NCBI RefSeq assembly: GCF_004770615.1
Contig: NZ_RQER01000002.1
Span: 1 to 64,000 of the forward strand
DNA: 64,000 nt
Source of the DNA: Leptospira langatensis
GTDB taxonomy: Bacteria > Spirochaetota > Leptospiria > Leptospirales > Leptospiraceae
Direction of reading: 5' to 3'
In this document: one piece after another, positions 1 through 8,476 of the stretch
Layout: every line of letters begins with the position of its first letter
Numbering within the stretch: the stretch's first letter is position 1
The notes under the pieces: generated by a model
Told to the model about the DNA's origin: nothing
Seen by the model: only the letters and a program-made list of their open reading frames with translations
Database searches by the model: none
Translations under genes and position numbers: made by a program

Positions 1-28
1 ATGGTATGCAATCTTTCTTCCGGACTGA

Positions 29-433
29 GAGAACCTTCCGGCAATCTCCTTCCCTTTTTCCAAACGAGAAGAAGAAAGGATCGAAACGGAACGTTCTCAT
101 CCGATCGCCCTCAAAGAATTTGAAGAGGGAGAGGCTTACGAAAAAGCCACCCTGGTCCTGAAAGAGGGAAGAAATCCCGGCAAACAATATTCGTTAGGAA
201 GAGCGGAAACTACCATCGGAAATTCGGATCTATGCGATCTGGTTTTGTATGAACAATCGGTAAGTAAAAGTCATGCAAGGATCCGAAAGGTCAGGAATCG
301 GTACATACTCTACGATCTGGTTTCCGAAGCAGGCACCTTCTTGAATGGGAAAAAGGTTTTGAGGCCTCGTATCCTGTATGATTTCGACGAGATCGGGATA
401 GGTAAGGCCCTTCTTGTCTTTCGCGGAAAGTAG
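29..433 (+). CDS. FHA-domain protein, 3' part (5' end unclear)
   Basis: The frame is open from base 29 to the stop at 431-433 and encodes a forkhead-associated phosphothreonine-binding domain. Visible FHA landmarks are LGRAE (about bases 196-210), a SKSHARI segment and the closing TFLNGKKV turn. The stretch before the domain is charged and Glu-rich, like a linker. There is no ATG or GTG in the open stretch; the only TTG (base 245) lies inside the FHA fold and would destroy it. A stop (26-28) closes the frame on the left. Either the true upstream part is in another frame, joined by a frameshift near the T5 run at 54-58, or a rare start is used. Domain call is secure; gene boundaries are not. 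Confidence 0.6.
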   Translation, partial: ENLPAISFPFSKREEERIETERSHPIALKEFEEGEAYEKATLVLKEGRNPGKQYSLGRAETTIGNSDLCDLVLYEQSVSKSHARIRKVRNRYILYDLVSEAGTFLNGKKVLRPRILYDFDEIGIGKALLVFRGK

Positions 434-574
434 AAGAGCAAATCCAAGCCCATCTTTCGGAACCTTCTTTACGAAAAACTGCTTCTTTTTAGCATGGAAG
501 GGAGACTCTTCCGGATCTCTGGAAATTTCAACCCTTCCTACGAATCGGCTCCGGTCTAATCTTTATCTTTTATT

Positions 575-588
575 ATCCCCTGGGGGAT
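575..588 (+). promoter_or_regulatory. Short hairpin over the leuC ribosome-binding site
   Basis: ATCCC at 575-579 can pair with GGGAT at 584-588 around a four-base loop. The G run at 582-586 is the best Shine-Dalgarno sequence for leuC, about ten bases before its ATG. A small hairpin could therefore mask the ribosome-binding site. Folding was judged by eye only; no leader peptide rich in leucine codons is evident. Confidence 0.3.
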
Positions 589-597
589 CTACATACC

Positions 598-1995
598 ATG
601 AAAACGATGTTCGAGAAAATCTGGGAAGACCATCTGGTCGGCGAATTAGAAGGCGGTTCCTACCTTCTCTATATAGATCGCCACCTCATACATGAGGTAA
701 CAAGTCCCCAGGCTTTTGACGGTATTCGTATGGCACATAGAAAGGTGCGTCGTCCGGAAGCTACTTTCGCGACCATGGACCATAACGTTTCCACTCGCAT
801 TCGTAATTTAGAATTAGCCGATCCGATCTCTGCAAATCAAATGAAGACCCTCATGAAGAATTGTGATGAGAATGGGATCAAATTATACGATCTGAATCAT
901 CCAGACCAAGGGATCATTCACGTGATTGCTCCGGAGATGGGACTGACTCATCCTGGAATGACGATTGTTTGCGGGGACTCCCATACTTCTACTCATGGTG
1001 CGTTCGGCGCGCTTGCTTTCGGGATCGGGACTTCGGAAGTAGAGCATGTGCTTGCCACTCAGACTCTCTTGCAAAGAAGAGCGAAGACAATGGAGATCCG
1101 AGTCGATGGAAAATTATCTCCTCATGTCACTGCGAAGGATATCGTTCTTGCAATCATCGGAAAAATAGGCACAGGTGGGGCGACCGGTTATGTGATCGAG
1201 TACAGAGGTTCTGCGATCTCTTCCCTCAGCATGGAAGCTCGTATGACCGTATGTAATATGTCCATCGAAGCAGGAGCTCGTGCGGGATTGATTGCTCCGG
1301 ACCAAGTTACTTTCGATTATTTGAAAGATAGAGACTTCGCTCCTAAAGGCGCAGAATGGGAATTGGCTCTTCAAAAATGGAAACGCTATGTAACCGACGA
1401 AGGCGCTAAGTTTGACATTAGTATCGTACTGAAGGCAGAAGACATCGCTCCTCAAGTTACCTGGGGAACTTCTCCAGGACAAGTAGTCCCTGTGACCGGA
1501 GTGGTCCCGGATCCGAAGGACGCTCCTGATGCTGTGGAAAAAACGAGTATCGAAAACGCACTCAAATATATGGACCTGAAACCAGGACAGAAACTGGAAG
1601 ATGTAACCGTGAACAAGGTGTTCATCGGTTCTTGCACGAACTCAAGGATTGAAGACCTAAGAGTAGCTGCTTCTACCGTAAAGGGCAAAAAGGTTTCTTC
1701 TAAAGTGCAGGCAATTGTGGTCCCTGGTTCCGGAAGGGTAAAACGCCAAGCTGAGTCGGAAGGTCTGGACAAGATCTTTGTAGAAGCTGGCTTCGAATGG
1801 AGAGAACCAGGCTGCTCCATGTGTCTTGCTATGAATGACGACGTTCTTTCTCCGGGAGACAGATGTGCTTCTACTTCCAATCGTAACTTCGAAGGAAGAC
1901 AGGGTAAAGGGGGAAGAACCCATTTAGTCGGTCCAGCTATGGCAGCTGCTGCAGCGATCGAAGGCCATTTCGTAGATATCCGTTCTTGGAAATAA
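598..1995 (+). CDS. leuC: 3-isopropylmalate dehydratase large subunit
   Basis: Catalyses isomerisation of 2-isopropylmalate to 3-isopropylmalate in leucine synthesis, together with LeuD, in the cytoplasm. The 465-residue product is full length and aconitase-like throughout. The three [4Fe-4S] ligands are visible at Cys346 (GSCTNSR) and Cys406/Cys409 (PGCSMC), and the N-terminal [18 protein letters not shown] block is typical of LeuC. The ATG at 598 follows a GGGGGA ribosome-binding site; a second ATG at 607 is possible. leuD follows after 14 bases, so the two subunits are almost certainly co-transcribed. leuB is elsewhere in the window (51.7 kb), so the leucine genes are split. Confidence 0.97.
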   Translation: MKTMFEKIWEDHLVGELEGGSYLLYIDRHLIHEVTSPQAFDGIRMAHRKVRRPEATFATMDHNVSTRIRNLELADPISANQMKTLMKNCDENGIKLYDLNHPDQGIIHVIAPEMGLTHPGMTIVCGDSHTSTHGAFGALAFGIGTSEVEHVLATQTLLQRRAKTMEIRVDGKLSPHVTAKDIVLAIIGKIGTGGATGYVIEYRGSAISSLSMEARMTVCNMSIEAGARAGLIAPDQVTFDYLKDRDFAPKGAEWELALQKWKRYVTDEGAKFDISIVLKAEDIAPQVTWGTSPGQVVPVTGVVPDPKDAPDAVEKTSIENALKYMDLKPGQKLEDVTVNKVFIGSCTNSRIEDLRVAASTVKGKKVSSKVQAIVVPGSGRVKRQAESEGLDKIFVEAGFEWREPGCSMCLAMNDDVLSPGDRCASTSNRNFEGRQGKGGRTHLVGPAMAAAAAIEGHFVDIRSWK

Positions 1996-2009
1996 GGAGA
2001 TAGAGAAGA

Positions 2010-2636
2010 ATGAAAGCATTTACCCAACACGAAGGTCTGGCAGTTCTGATCGATCGTCCAAATATTGATACGGATCAGATCATTCCCAAGCAATTCTTAA
2101 AGAAGATCGAACGAACAGGATTCGGGATCCACCTATTCCATGACTGGAGATACTTGGACGACCAAGGCACTCAGCCAAATCCTGAATTCAGCTTAAACCA
2201 GGATCGCTATAAGGGAGCCTCCGTTTTAGTTACCAGGGACAATTTCGGTTGCGGTTCTTCTAGAGAGCATGCTCCTTGGGCTCTGGAGGACTACGGCTTT
2301 AGGGCTATTATCGCTCCTTCGTATGCGGATATCTTTTATAATAATTGTTTCAAAAACGGAATGCTGCCTGTTGTATTAAAGGCAGAGGAAGTGGAAGAGA
2401 TCTTTAAGATCGTGGAAAAGACTCCCGGTGCAAAGATCAAGATCGACCTGGACAAGCAGAACGTGATCAGTCCTTCCGGGAACGTCTATACTTTCGAAGT
2501 GGATTCTTTTCGGAAATATTGTTTGTATAATGGGTTGGACGATATCGGTTTAACACTTCAACACGAAGCGAAGATCAAGTCGTACGAAGATCAGAACCGC
2601 AAAGACCTTCCTTGGTTGTACGCTTCCAAAAAATAA
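2010..2636 (+). CDS. leuD: 3-isopropylmalate dehydratase small subunit
   Basis: Small subunit of isopropylmalate isomerase, contributing the swivelling domain of the active site. At 208 residues it has the usual length for separate LeuD. The N-terminal [13 protein letters not shown] segment and the [15 protein letters not shown] signature (about residues 71-85) are diagnostic. A TAAGGAG ribosome-binding site begins within the leuC stop region, giving close coupling to leuC. The next gene starts 32 bases downstream on the same strand. Confidence 0.97.
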   Translation: MKAFTQHEGLAVLIDRPNIDTDQIIPKQFLKKIERTGFGIHLFHDWRYLDDQGTQPNPEFSLNQDRYKGASVLVTRDNFGCGSSREHAPWALEDYGFRAIIAPSYADIFYNNCFKNGMLPVVLKAEEVEEIFKIVEKTPGAKIKIDLDKQNVISPSGNVYTFEVDSFRKYCLYNGLDDIGLTLQHEAKIKSYEDQNRKDLPWLYASKK

Positions 2637-2668
2637 AGATCCTTGGATAGAAGGGCACAGAAGAGACT

Positions 2669-3670
2669 ATGTTTGACGAGATTTCCCGTTCCATCGACGA
2701 GTTCGGTAATAGCCTGCTCGGTGCCCTCAATAATGTCCAAAATGCATTCGGAAGAGAGCTGAGTGTAGCCAAGCCGATCAAAGAGAATGTTTTGCAGATG
2801 ATTGGGAATACTCCTCTCATCCGTTTGAACCAGATCGGTTCTCATATTCCGAATGTGGAGATCTATCTTAAGGCGGAGTTCTGCAATCCAACAGGCAGCG
2901 TAAAGGACAGGACAGCACTTTCCATGGTACTCGCCGCAGAAAGAAGAGGGGAACTCAAACCGGGAGGATATATCTTCCAAGCAGGCTATAATACTACCGC
3001 GATTTCTTTGGCTTGGATCGCAGCCGTTCGTCAGTACAAGTTCAAGGTCTATTTAGCTCCGGACACGGAACAGGAAAAGATCAAGGAACTCAAGACCTAT
3101 GGGGCTTCTGTAGAAGTGGTCCAACTGGCAAAAGGGAATTGGGACGATTCCCTTTTAGAAACTGCAAGAGCGGCCAAAGAGAAAGATAAGAATGCAGTCA
3201 TTCTAAATGAGTTCAAGGATATGGCCAATACCAATGCTCATTTCCTATTTACCGGTCCTGAGATCTGGAGAGACTTGGCAGGCAATGTGGATGCATTCGT
3301 TGCGGGTGGCGGTTCCGGAGGAACTCTTTCCGGTGTAGGTCGTTTCTTAAAAAGTAAGAAACCATCTCTTCGTGTCATTATGGGAGTGAGCAAAAACTCC
3401 AGATTTATCCGTAAGATGGTGCAGGGCGATTCCAGTATTCGTCTGCCGGAGTCTTTCGATCCTAAGGTCACAGACCAGTACATCGGAGTGGATCGAGAAG
3501 AAGCTCTTAGATACCAATCCGAGCTCTATCAGAAAGAAGGAGTCTTTGCGGGACTTACCACAGGAACTACTCTTGCTTCCGCCATTCATTATGCAGAGAG
3601 CCTTCCTACAAGAGAAGACCAAAAAACTCCTAGCTACAAGATCGTGGTCTTATCTCCCGATCGTCTCTAA
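2669..3670 (+). CDS. Cysteine-synthase-like PLP enzyme with altered substrate loop
   Basis: Fold-type II PLP protein of the cysteine synthase/cystathionine beta-synthase family, 333 residues. The PLP lysine is Lys79 in GSVKDRT, and the phosphate-binding glycine loop is GGGSGGT at about 213-219. The usual TSGNTG substrate loop reads AGYNTT at 105-110, so the Ser-Gly-Asn that binds O-acetylserine is not conserved. The protein also stops at VVLSPDRL, just where other members continue with SGERYLST. An extra N-terminal helix of about 40 residues precedes the fold. The family is clear, but the reaction is not: it may use a substrate other than O-acetylserine. It follows leuCD and precedes a helicase by six bases. 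Confidence 0.75.
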   Translation: MFDEISRSIDEFGNSLLGALNNVQNAFGRELSVAKPIKENVLQMIGNTPLIRLNQIGSHIPNVEIYLKAEFCNPTGSVKDRTALSMVLAAERRGELKPGGYIFQAGYNTTAISLAWIAAVRQYKFKVYLAPDTEQEKIKELKTYGASVEVVQLAKGNWDDSLLETARAAKEKDKNAVILNEFKDMANTNAHFLFTGPEIWRDLAGNVDAFVAGGGSGGTLSGVGRFLKSKKPSLRVIMGVSKNSRFIRKMVQGDSSIRLPESFDPKVTDQYIGVDREEALRYQSELYQKEGVFAGLTTGTTLASAIHYAESLPTREDQKTPSYKIVVLSPDRL

Positions 3671-3676
3671 GTCCAG

Positions 3677-5557
3677 ATGGCTTCCCATTACGAGGCCTTA
3701 CGAGAGTCTCTCAAAAAAGAAAGAAAGGCAGAGTTAGATCGATATAAGGCCGAACTTTCTAATTCGGACCTCAACCAGAGGATCCAAAGCGGACTTACCG
3801 TATATCCTCTTGTTTTCGAAGATGCGGAACTCAGTCCGGATGGAAACTGGAAAGTTGTCCTAAAACCCACCAAAGAAAAGAATATACCGGAACTGTTCAA
3901 GACAGGAACTCCTGTCCGCATCTTAAAGGATACCGAAGAATATCCGACCGTTCTGTTGAAGGCAAACGAAGACTCCTATATCGTCTATATGGACGAGGTG
4001 CCGGAATGGGTAGAAGAAGGAAAACTCGCTCTGGAAATCCTTCCGGATGAGACTAGCTTCAAAGAATGGGATAGGGCTTTGGAGAAGGTACTGTCTGCGG
4101 AAAAAGGTTCTAGAGCGAAATTCTTTGCAGATCTATTCTCAAACCAGATACGGATCTCTTCTCCTCATTTCAAGACTCAATCTGGTATTTCAGAAAAACT
4201 GAATGAATCCCAAAAGACGGCTGTTTCCGCTATTCTGCAAACGGAGGACTTCGTTTTAGTCCATGGTCCCCCTGGAACGGGAAAAACCAAAACCCTAGTA
4301 GAGGCAATTCGTCTGCTGGTTGCCCAAGATAAGAAGGTTCTAGCATCCGCTCCCACGAATTCCGCTTCGGATCTTTTGGTAGAATGTCTGGTAGAGTTAG
4401 GGATCTCTGTACTTCGGCTGGGACATCCGGCTCGGATCAGCCAAGAGATTATCCATAACTCCTTGGAGTTCAAGCTTTCCGCTCATCCGGAAGCAAAACT
4501 GATCGAAAGGGATAGAAAAGAAGTACAAGAACTACTAAAGAAGGCTCGTAAATTCAAGCGAAGCTTCGGCAAGCAAGAAGCGGAAGAACGAAAGGCACTC
4601 TACAAGGAAGCGGACCAACTCAGAAAGGGGATCAAGTCCAGGCAAAAGATACTCGTACAATATCTACTCGATTCGCATCCGGTCATCGTTTGCACTCATA
4701 CGGGTGCTTCTTCTTATCTTTTGGAAAACAAGAGCTTTGATTATGCGATCCTGGACGAGGGAAGTCAGGCAATAGAACCTTCTTCTTGGCTTCCTATTTT
4801 AAAAGCGGAGAAGGTTGTGATTGCGGGGGATCCGTTTCAGCTTCCGCCGACAGTGATCTCCGATGATGCACTACTTAAAGTTTCTCTAATGGAAAGGCTG
4901 ATTGCTCTATTTCCGGATAAGGAAAGGATCTTCTTATTGGATACCCAGTATAGAATGACGGATCCGATCATGAGTTTTCCGAATCATAAGTTCTATGAGG
5001 GAAAATTGAGGTCAGGTTTTCCGGAAGAACAAAGGAATCCTTCTCCTTTTGCCGACGAGTATCCCTTTTCTTCTAGTTTGGTGTTCTTAGATACTTCCGG
5101 AACAGACACTGCCGAAGAGAATTTGGAAGGAAGTCTCGGAAATTCTTGGGAAGCGGAGTTTACGATCTCTATCGTGAACAAGCTAGTGGAGGCGGGATGG
5201 AAACCGGAAGAGCTTTCTATTCTTTCTCCGTACAGGTTCCAAAGGTATCTCCTTCTCCAAAAGCTAGAAGAGACGGATCCGGAACTCGCAAAGAAAATAG
5301 AGGTTGAGACCGTGGATTCCTTCCAAGGAAGAGAGATCGGTGCAGTCGTATTTAGCTTGGTCCGTTCCAATCCGGAAGGTCAGGTCGGCTTTCTTTCCGA
5401 GACCAGAAGATGGAACGTCGGAATGACTCGGGCTAAGAAACTTTTAGTGATGATCGGAGACGGTTCCACTTTGGGACAGAATGAATTTTTCCAAGATCTA
5501 ATACAATCCGTGGAGATAGAAGGAGAAGTAAAGACTGCCTGGGAGTTTATGGACTGA
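3677..5557 (+). CDS. SF1 DNA/RNA helicase, UPF1/IGHMBP2-like
   Basis: 626-residue superfamily 1B helicase. Walker A is GPPGTGKT at 197-204, motif II is DEGSQ (about 356), motif III is GDPFQLPPT, motif IV region is QYRMTDPIMSFPN, motif V is TVDSFQGRE and motif VI is WNVGMTRAKK. This set matches the UPF1/SMUBP2 group, which unwinds DNA or RNA 5'-3'. The first 170 residues form a beta-rich N-terminal domain like that of IGHMBP2. The ATG is six bases after the preceding stop, with no independent ribosome-binding site, so translation is probably coupled. Biological substrate is unknown. Confidence 0.85.
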   Translation: MASHYEALRESLKKERKAELDRYKAELSNSDLNQRIQSGLTVYPLVFEDAELSPDGNWKVVLKPTKEKNIPELFKTGTPVRILKDTEEYPTVLLKANEDSYIVYMDEVPEWVEEGKLALEILPDETSFKEWDRALEKVLSAEKGSRAKFFADLFSNQIRISSPHFKTQSGISEKLNESQKTAVSAILQTEDFVLVHGPPGTGKTKTLVEAIRLLVAQDKKVLASAPTNSASDLLVECLVELGISVLRLGHPARISQEIIHNSLEFKLSAHPEAKLIERDRKEVQELLKKARKFKRSFGKQEAEERKALYKEADQLRKGIKSRQKILVQYLLDSHPVIVCTHTGASSYLLENKSFDYAILDEGSQAIEPSSWLPILKAEKVVIAGDPFQLPPTVISDDALLKVSLMERLIALFPDKERIFLLDTQYRMTDPIMSFPNHKFYEGKLRSGFPEEQRNPSPFADEYPFSSSLVFLDTSGTDTAEENLEGSLGNSWEAEFTISIVNKLVEAGWKPEELSILSPYRFQRYLLLQKLEETDPELAKKIEVETVDSFQGREIGAVVFSLVRSNPEGQVGFLSETRRWNVGMTRAKKLLVMIGDGSTLGQNEFFQDLIQSVEIEGEVKTAWEFMD

Positions 5558-5604
5558 AAGAAAGTCCGGATCCTTCTTCTTTTCTTTTTTGGTTTTCTGA
5601 TTCC

Positions 5605-5638
5605 TTCCTATTGTATCCGATCCCTTCAGAAATAGGAA
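5605..5638. other. Inverted repeat in a convergent intergenic gap
   Basis: TTCCTATT (5605-5612) and AATAGGAA (5631-5638) form an eight-base perfect inverted repeat with an 18-base spacer. It lies between the convergent ends of the helicase and nrsF-like genes, where a terminator is expected. There is no T-tract directly after the stem on either strand, so the assignment is tentative. Confidence 0.3.
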
Positions 5639-5642
5639 ATCC

Positions 5643-6269
5643 TTACCAAACGAATTTCTTCTTAAGAGGGAGCCAGAAGAGTATGATCCATGCAAAGCTT
5701 GCTAAAACATGAGCCAAAAATAGATGAGAAGGCTCCTGTACTGGACAGATGAATTTCAAAGAAAGATTGGATGCCGCGAAAATCACGCTCAAGAATAGGA
5801 AAGCGGACAGCCCAGGACGAGAACTCGCCATTTTTCGGATCCAGATCCAACCGATGCCACCTAAGATCAAAGAAGAGCCTGCAACAATTAGGGGACAAGG
5901 ACCGATATGCACATGCTCTAACTCAAAGGCGCTAGCGAATTGAAACAGATTAAAGCCCATCCATAAAAAGATGGAAGCACCCGCTCCCCAGAAAATCCAG
6001 ACCGAACTTTCTTCCGGGTACGCGGTCTTACTTAATAAGTATCCGGCGATCACTCCCCAGATAATAATTAAAGTGGGTTCCGGCCACCAGCCGGGAAAAG
6101 CGGGAGGGCGGTTTGCTAAGAGGGATATGCTCCAACCGAGCAATAGACCGGAAGCTAAGAGCCCAAGCCAAGATAAGAAAAGAATATTAAAATTCAAATT
6201 TCCTCTCTGCAGATCCGCGCTTAAACTGCGTATCAGCTCATCCGTCTTATCGTTTTTGGGGTTCAACAT
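5643..6269 (-). CDS. NrsF-like (DUF1109) membrane anti-sigma factor
   Basis: 208-residue protein with about six hydrophobic membrane segments and a short cytoplasmic N-terminus, matching the NrsF/DUF1109 family of anti-sigma factors that hold ECF sigma factors at the inner membrane. Two lone cysteines, Cys125 (GPCP) and Cys175 (FICP), are 50 residues apart, the same spacing as the metal-responsive Cys131/Cys181 pair I recall for Caulobacter NrsF. The start has a strong GGAGG site five bases upstream. It is divergent from an ECF sigma gene 123 bases away, which supports the pairing. The family call is by pattern, not by database search. Confidence 0.8.
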   Translation of the reverse strand: MLNPKNDKTDELIRSLSADLQRGNLNFNILFLSWLGLLASGLLLGWSISLLANRPPAFPGWWPEPTLIIIWGVIAGYLLSKTAYPEESSVWIFWGAGASIFLWMGFNLFQFASAFELEHVHIGPCPLIVAGSSLILGGIGWIWIRKMASSRPGLSAFLFLSVIFAASNLSLKFICPVQEPSHLFLAHVLASFAWIILFWLPLKKKFVW

Positions 6270-6367
6270 CGGTCCTCCTTTTTAGATTTTCCGCTTTAAA
6301 GTAAGAAAGATTGGACATCCATAAAAAATCCAGTCGAATAGCTTTCTTATCAGAATTCGTACTATAC

Positions 6368-6392
6368 TTCGGAGAGAACGGTTCAAGGTTAC
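6368..6392 (-). promoter_or_regulatory. Candidate ECF promoter driving the nrsF-like gene
   Basis: Read on the minus strand, GTAACC (6392-6387) is followed after 15 bases by CGAA (6371-6368). From memory the Caulobacter SigF/NrsF regulon uses GTAACC-N16-CGAA. The site points toward the nrsF-like gene and would give a leader of about 90 bases. The -35 half abuts the sigma-factor ATG, so a sigma-bound polymerase would also cover that gene's start. Spacing is one base shorter than the remembered consensus. Confidence 0.4.
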
Positions 6393-6980
6393 ATGGTCGG
6401 AAAGCAAGAAATCTGGGAAGTCCTTTCGGAAAGAATGCGCCGTGCCCAAGAAGGGGATGCAAGGGAATATGAACTTCTTCTGACCAAATGTAGGGAGATC
6501 CTGAGCAATTATTTAAGCCAAAAGGTAAAGGATTGGGAAGATAGAGAGGATCTGATCCAGGACATTCTGATCGGAATGCATAAGGCCAAGATCACGTACA
6601 GGCCGGATCGCCCGTTCGCCCCATGGTTCTTCTCTATTGCTAGATACAAAACCATCGATTATATTCGTAAGACAGGGACCAGAGATCGATTCGTATTCGC
6701 TGAGATGGAGGAGTTTCCTCAAGAAGAAACGACTTCTCCCGAGGATGAATGGGCGCTTGCACAAGGCCTAGAATCCTGGTTAAGCGTTCTAGACCCGAGG
6801 CAGAAACAGATCCTGACCATGGCAAAGTTAGAAGGAAAATCCGTGAGAGAGATCTCTCAGAGCACTGGACTTTCCGAATCCAATGTAAAAGTGATCGTTC
6901 ATAGATCTATAGAGAAGATGAGACGCTTTTTTTCCGAATCCGGGAGAACGGGAGAGGACCCGAATACGTCCAAGAAGTAG
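6393..6980 (+). CDS. ECF-family RNA polymerase sigma factor
   Basis: 195-residue group 4 sigma factor. Region 2 spans about residues 20-95, with the EDLIQDILIGMHK core and the PWFFSIARYKTIDYIR promoter-melting helix. Region 4 spans about 128-182, with the helix-turn-helix KSVREISQSTGLSESNVKVIVHRS. There is no extra C-terminal domain. Pairing with a divergent NrsF-type gene suggests the SigF-like (ECF16) group, which answers to oxidative or metal stress in Caulobacter. The ribosome-binding site before 6393 is weak; an ATG at 6435 has a better one but would trim the start of region 2. Confidence 0.9.
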   Translation: MVGKQEIWEVLSERMRRAQEGDAREYELLLTKCREILSNYLSQKVKDWEDREDLIQDILIGMHKAKITYRPDRPFAPWFFSIARYKTIDYIRKTGTRDRFVFAEMEEFPQEETTSPEDEWALAQGLESWLSVLDPRQKQILTMAKLEGKSVREISQSTGLSESNVKVIVHRSIEKMRRFFSESGRTGEDPNTSKK

Positions 6981-6983
6981 AAA

Positions 6984-8153
6984 ATGCCTTCCCAAACCAA
7001 GACTCGTTGGATCGATTCTCTAAGTGAAATTTCTTCCGAAGATTGGAATCGCTTAGCGGATCCGGAGAATCCTTTCTCGGATCATGAGTTCTTATACTCT
7101 TTAGAACTTTCTTCTTGCGTCGGTTCCAGAACTTCTTGGCAGCCTGGATATCTTTTGGCCGAGGATGAGAAGGGTTTGCATTCCGCTTTAGCCTTCTATC
7201 ATAAATACGATTCGTACGGAGAATATATTTTCGACCATGCTTGGGCCAATTTCTTCTCTCAGAATGGTCTCTCTTATTATCCAAAGGGACTGATTGCGTA
7301 TCCGTTCACTCCGGTAAACGGTAGAAAGATATTTAGAAGGGAAGACGTCTCTGTAGATGCTGCCTTGGATGTTCTTCTCCCGGTCCTTCTCAAGGAATCC
7401 AAACGACAAGGCCTTTCTAGTATTCATTTCCTATTCCTGGAAGAAGAAGAGTCCAAGGCCTTAGAGAAGAGAGGATTTGCCACTCGGATCACTCATCAGT
7501 TCCATTGGAGCAATCGGTCGTACGAGAGCTTCGAGCACTTCTTAGGAGATTTTAAATCCAAGAAAAGAATGCAGATCCGAAGGGAGAGAGAGGCGATCCG
7601 TTCAGACGAGATCAAGATCCTGATCAAGCAAGGAAGCGAGATCACAGAAGAAGATATGGACAGCATCTATTCCTTCTATACGGATACATATTCCCGCAAA
7701 TGGGGATCTCCTTATCTCAACCGAAAATTCTTCCGATTGATCCGAGAAAAATTCGCAGAAAAGATCGTACTTTTCCTAGCGGAGAAACACGGAGAGAGGA
7801 TTGCCGGGACTTTTAATTTAAGAAAGGGAAAGAAATTGTACGGAAGGTATTGGGGATCTATAGGTCATTTTCCCTTCTTGCATTTCGAATGTTGTTATTA
7901 TTCTCCAATCGAGTATTCCATCCAAAACGGTCTAACGATCTTCGAGGCGGGGGCTCAAGGAGAGCAAAAGTTTTTAAGAGGATTTCCTGCCGTACCCACG
8001 TATAGCTCCCATTTTATTTTCCATGAGGGAGCGAGAAATGCGATTGAACGTTTTTTAGAAAACGAAAGAATGAATATGCAGGAAATGATATTAGAGACGA
8101 ATCTTCATTCTCCTTTAAAAGAGCAGCCGGGTCTAAAAGGTTCAGAGTTATGA
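6984..8153 (+). CDS. FemAB-like (PF04339/DUF482) acyltransferase
   Basis: 389-residue protein with the features of the FemAB-like/DUF482 family: NPFSDHEFLYSLE near residue 28, the EYIFDHAWA block, YYPKGLIAYPFTP, and a GNAT-like half with RMQIRRER, FEAGAQGEQKFLRGF and Y-S-x-H near the end. Members are GNAT-fold acyl or aminoacyl transferases, mostly of unknown substrate. Its last four bases overlap clpS (ATGA), and clpS overlaps clpA the same way. This suggests a link with the ClpS/ClpA N-degron pathway, whose tagging enzyme Aat has a related fold. That link is inference. Confidence 0.8.
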   Translation: MPSQTKTRWIDSLSEISSEDWNRLADPENPFSDHEFLYSLELSSCVGSRTSWQPGYLLAEDEKGLHSALAFYHKYDSYGEYIFDHAWANFFSQNGLSYYPKGLIAYPFTPVNGRKIFRREDVSVDAALDVLLPVLLKESKRQGLSSIHFLFLEEEESKALEKRGFATRITHQFHWSNRSYESFEHFLGDFKSKKRMQIRREREAIRSDEIKILIKQGSEITEEDMDSIYSFYTDTYSRKWGSPYLNRKFFRLIREKFAEKIVLFLAEKHGERIAGTFNLRKGKKLYGRYWGSIGHFPFLHFECCYYSPIEYSIQNGLTIFEAGAQGEQKFLRGFPAVPTYSSHFIFHEGARNAIERFLENERMNMQEMILETNLHSPLKEQPGLKGSEL

Positions 8154-8476
8154 GCGATCTAAAGACGGAAGAGCAGGTCCTTACTAAGGAAAAGCTGAAA
8201 TTAAAGAGGCCTTCCAAATATAGAGTCGTGATCCTGAATGACGATTATACTCCGATGGAGTTCGTAGTCTGGATCCTGAGAGTCGTATTCTATAGAAGTC
8301 AGGTGGAGAGCGAGCAGATCATGCTAAAGGCTCATACGACCGGCAAGGCGCTCTGCGGAGTTTATACTCAGGAAGTCGCCCAGACCAAAGTGAAAGAGAC
8401 GCATTTATTGGCCGAAGAACATGGACATCCTTTGCATTGCCAAATGGAAATAGAGGATGGTGAGGAAGAATCATGA
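8150..8476 (+). CDS. clpS: ATP-dependent Clp protease adaptor ClpS
   Basis: 108-residue adaptor that recognises N-degrons and delivers them to ClpA. The diagnostic segment YRVVILNDDYTPMEFV sits at about 24-39, followed by the HTTGKALCGVYTQEVA helix and a C-terminal histidine-containing strand. Asn-Asp (ND) and the downstream His residues form the N-terminal-residue pocket in characterised homologues. It overlaps both neighbours by ATGA, so all three genes are translationally coupled. Confidence 0.97.
   Translation: MSDLKTEEQVLTKEKLKLKRPSKYRVVILNDDYTPMEFVVWILRVVFYRSQVESEQIMLKAHTTGKALCGVYTQEVAQTKVKETHLLAEEHGHPLHCQMEIEDGEEES

Noticed and set aside
1452..2093. 213-codon minus-strand frame across leuC-leuD
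   Set aside because: It is antisense to the well-supported leuC and leuD genes, has no ribosome-binding site and its product matches nothing; a codon-bias shadow.
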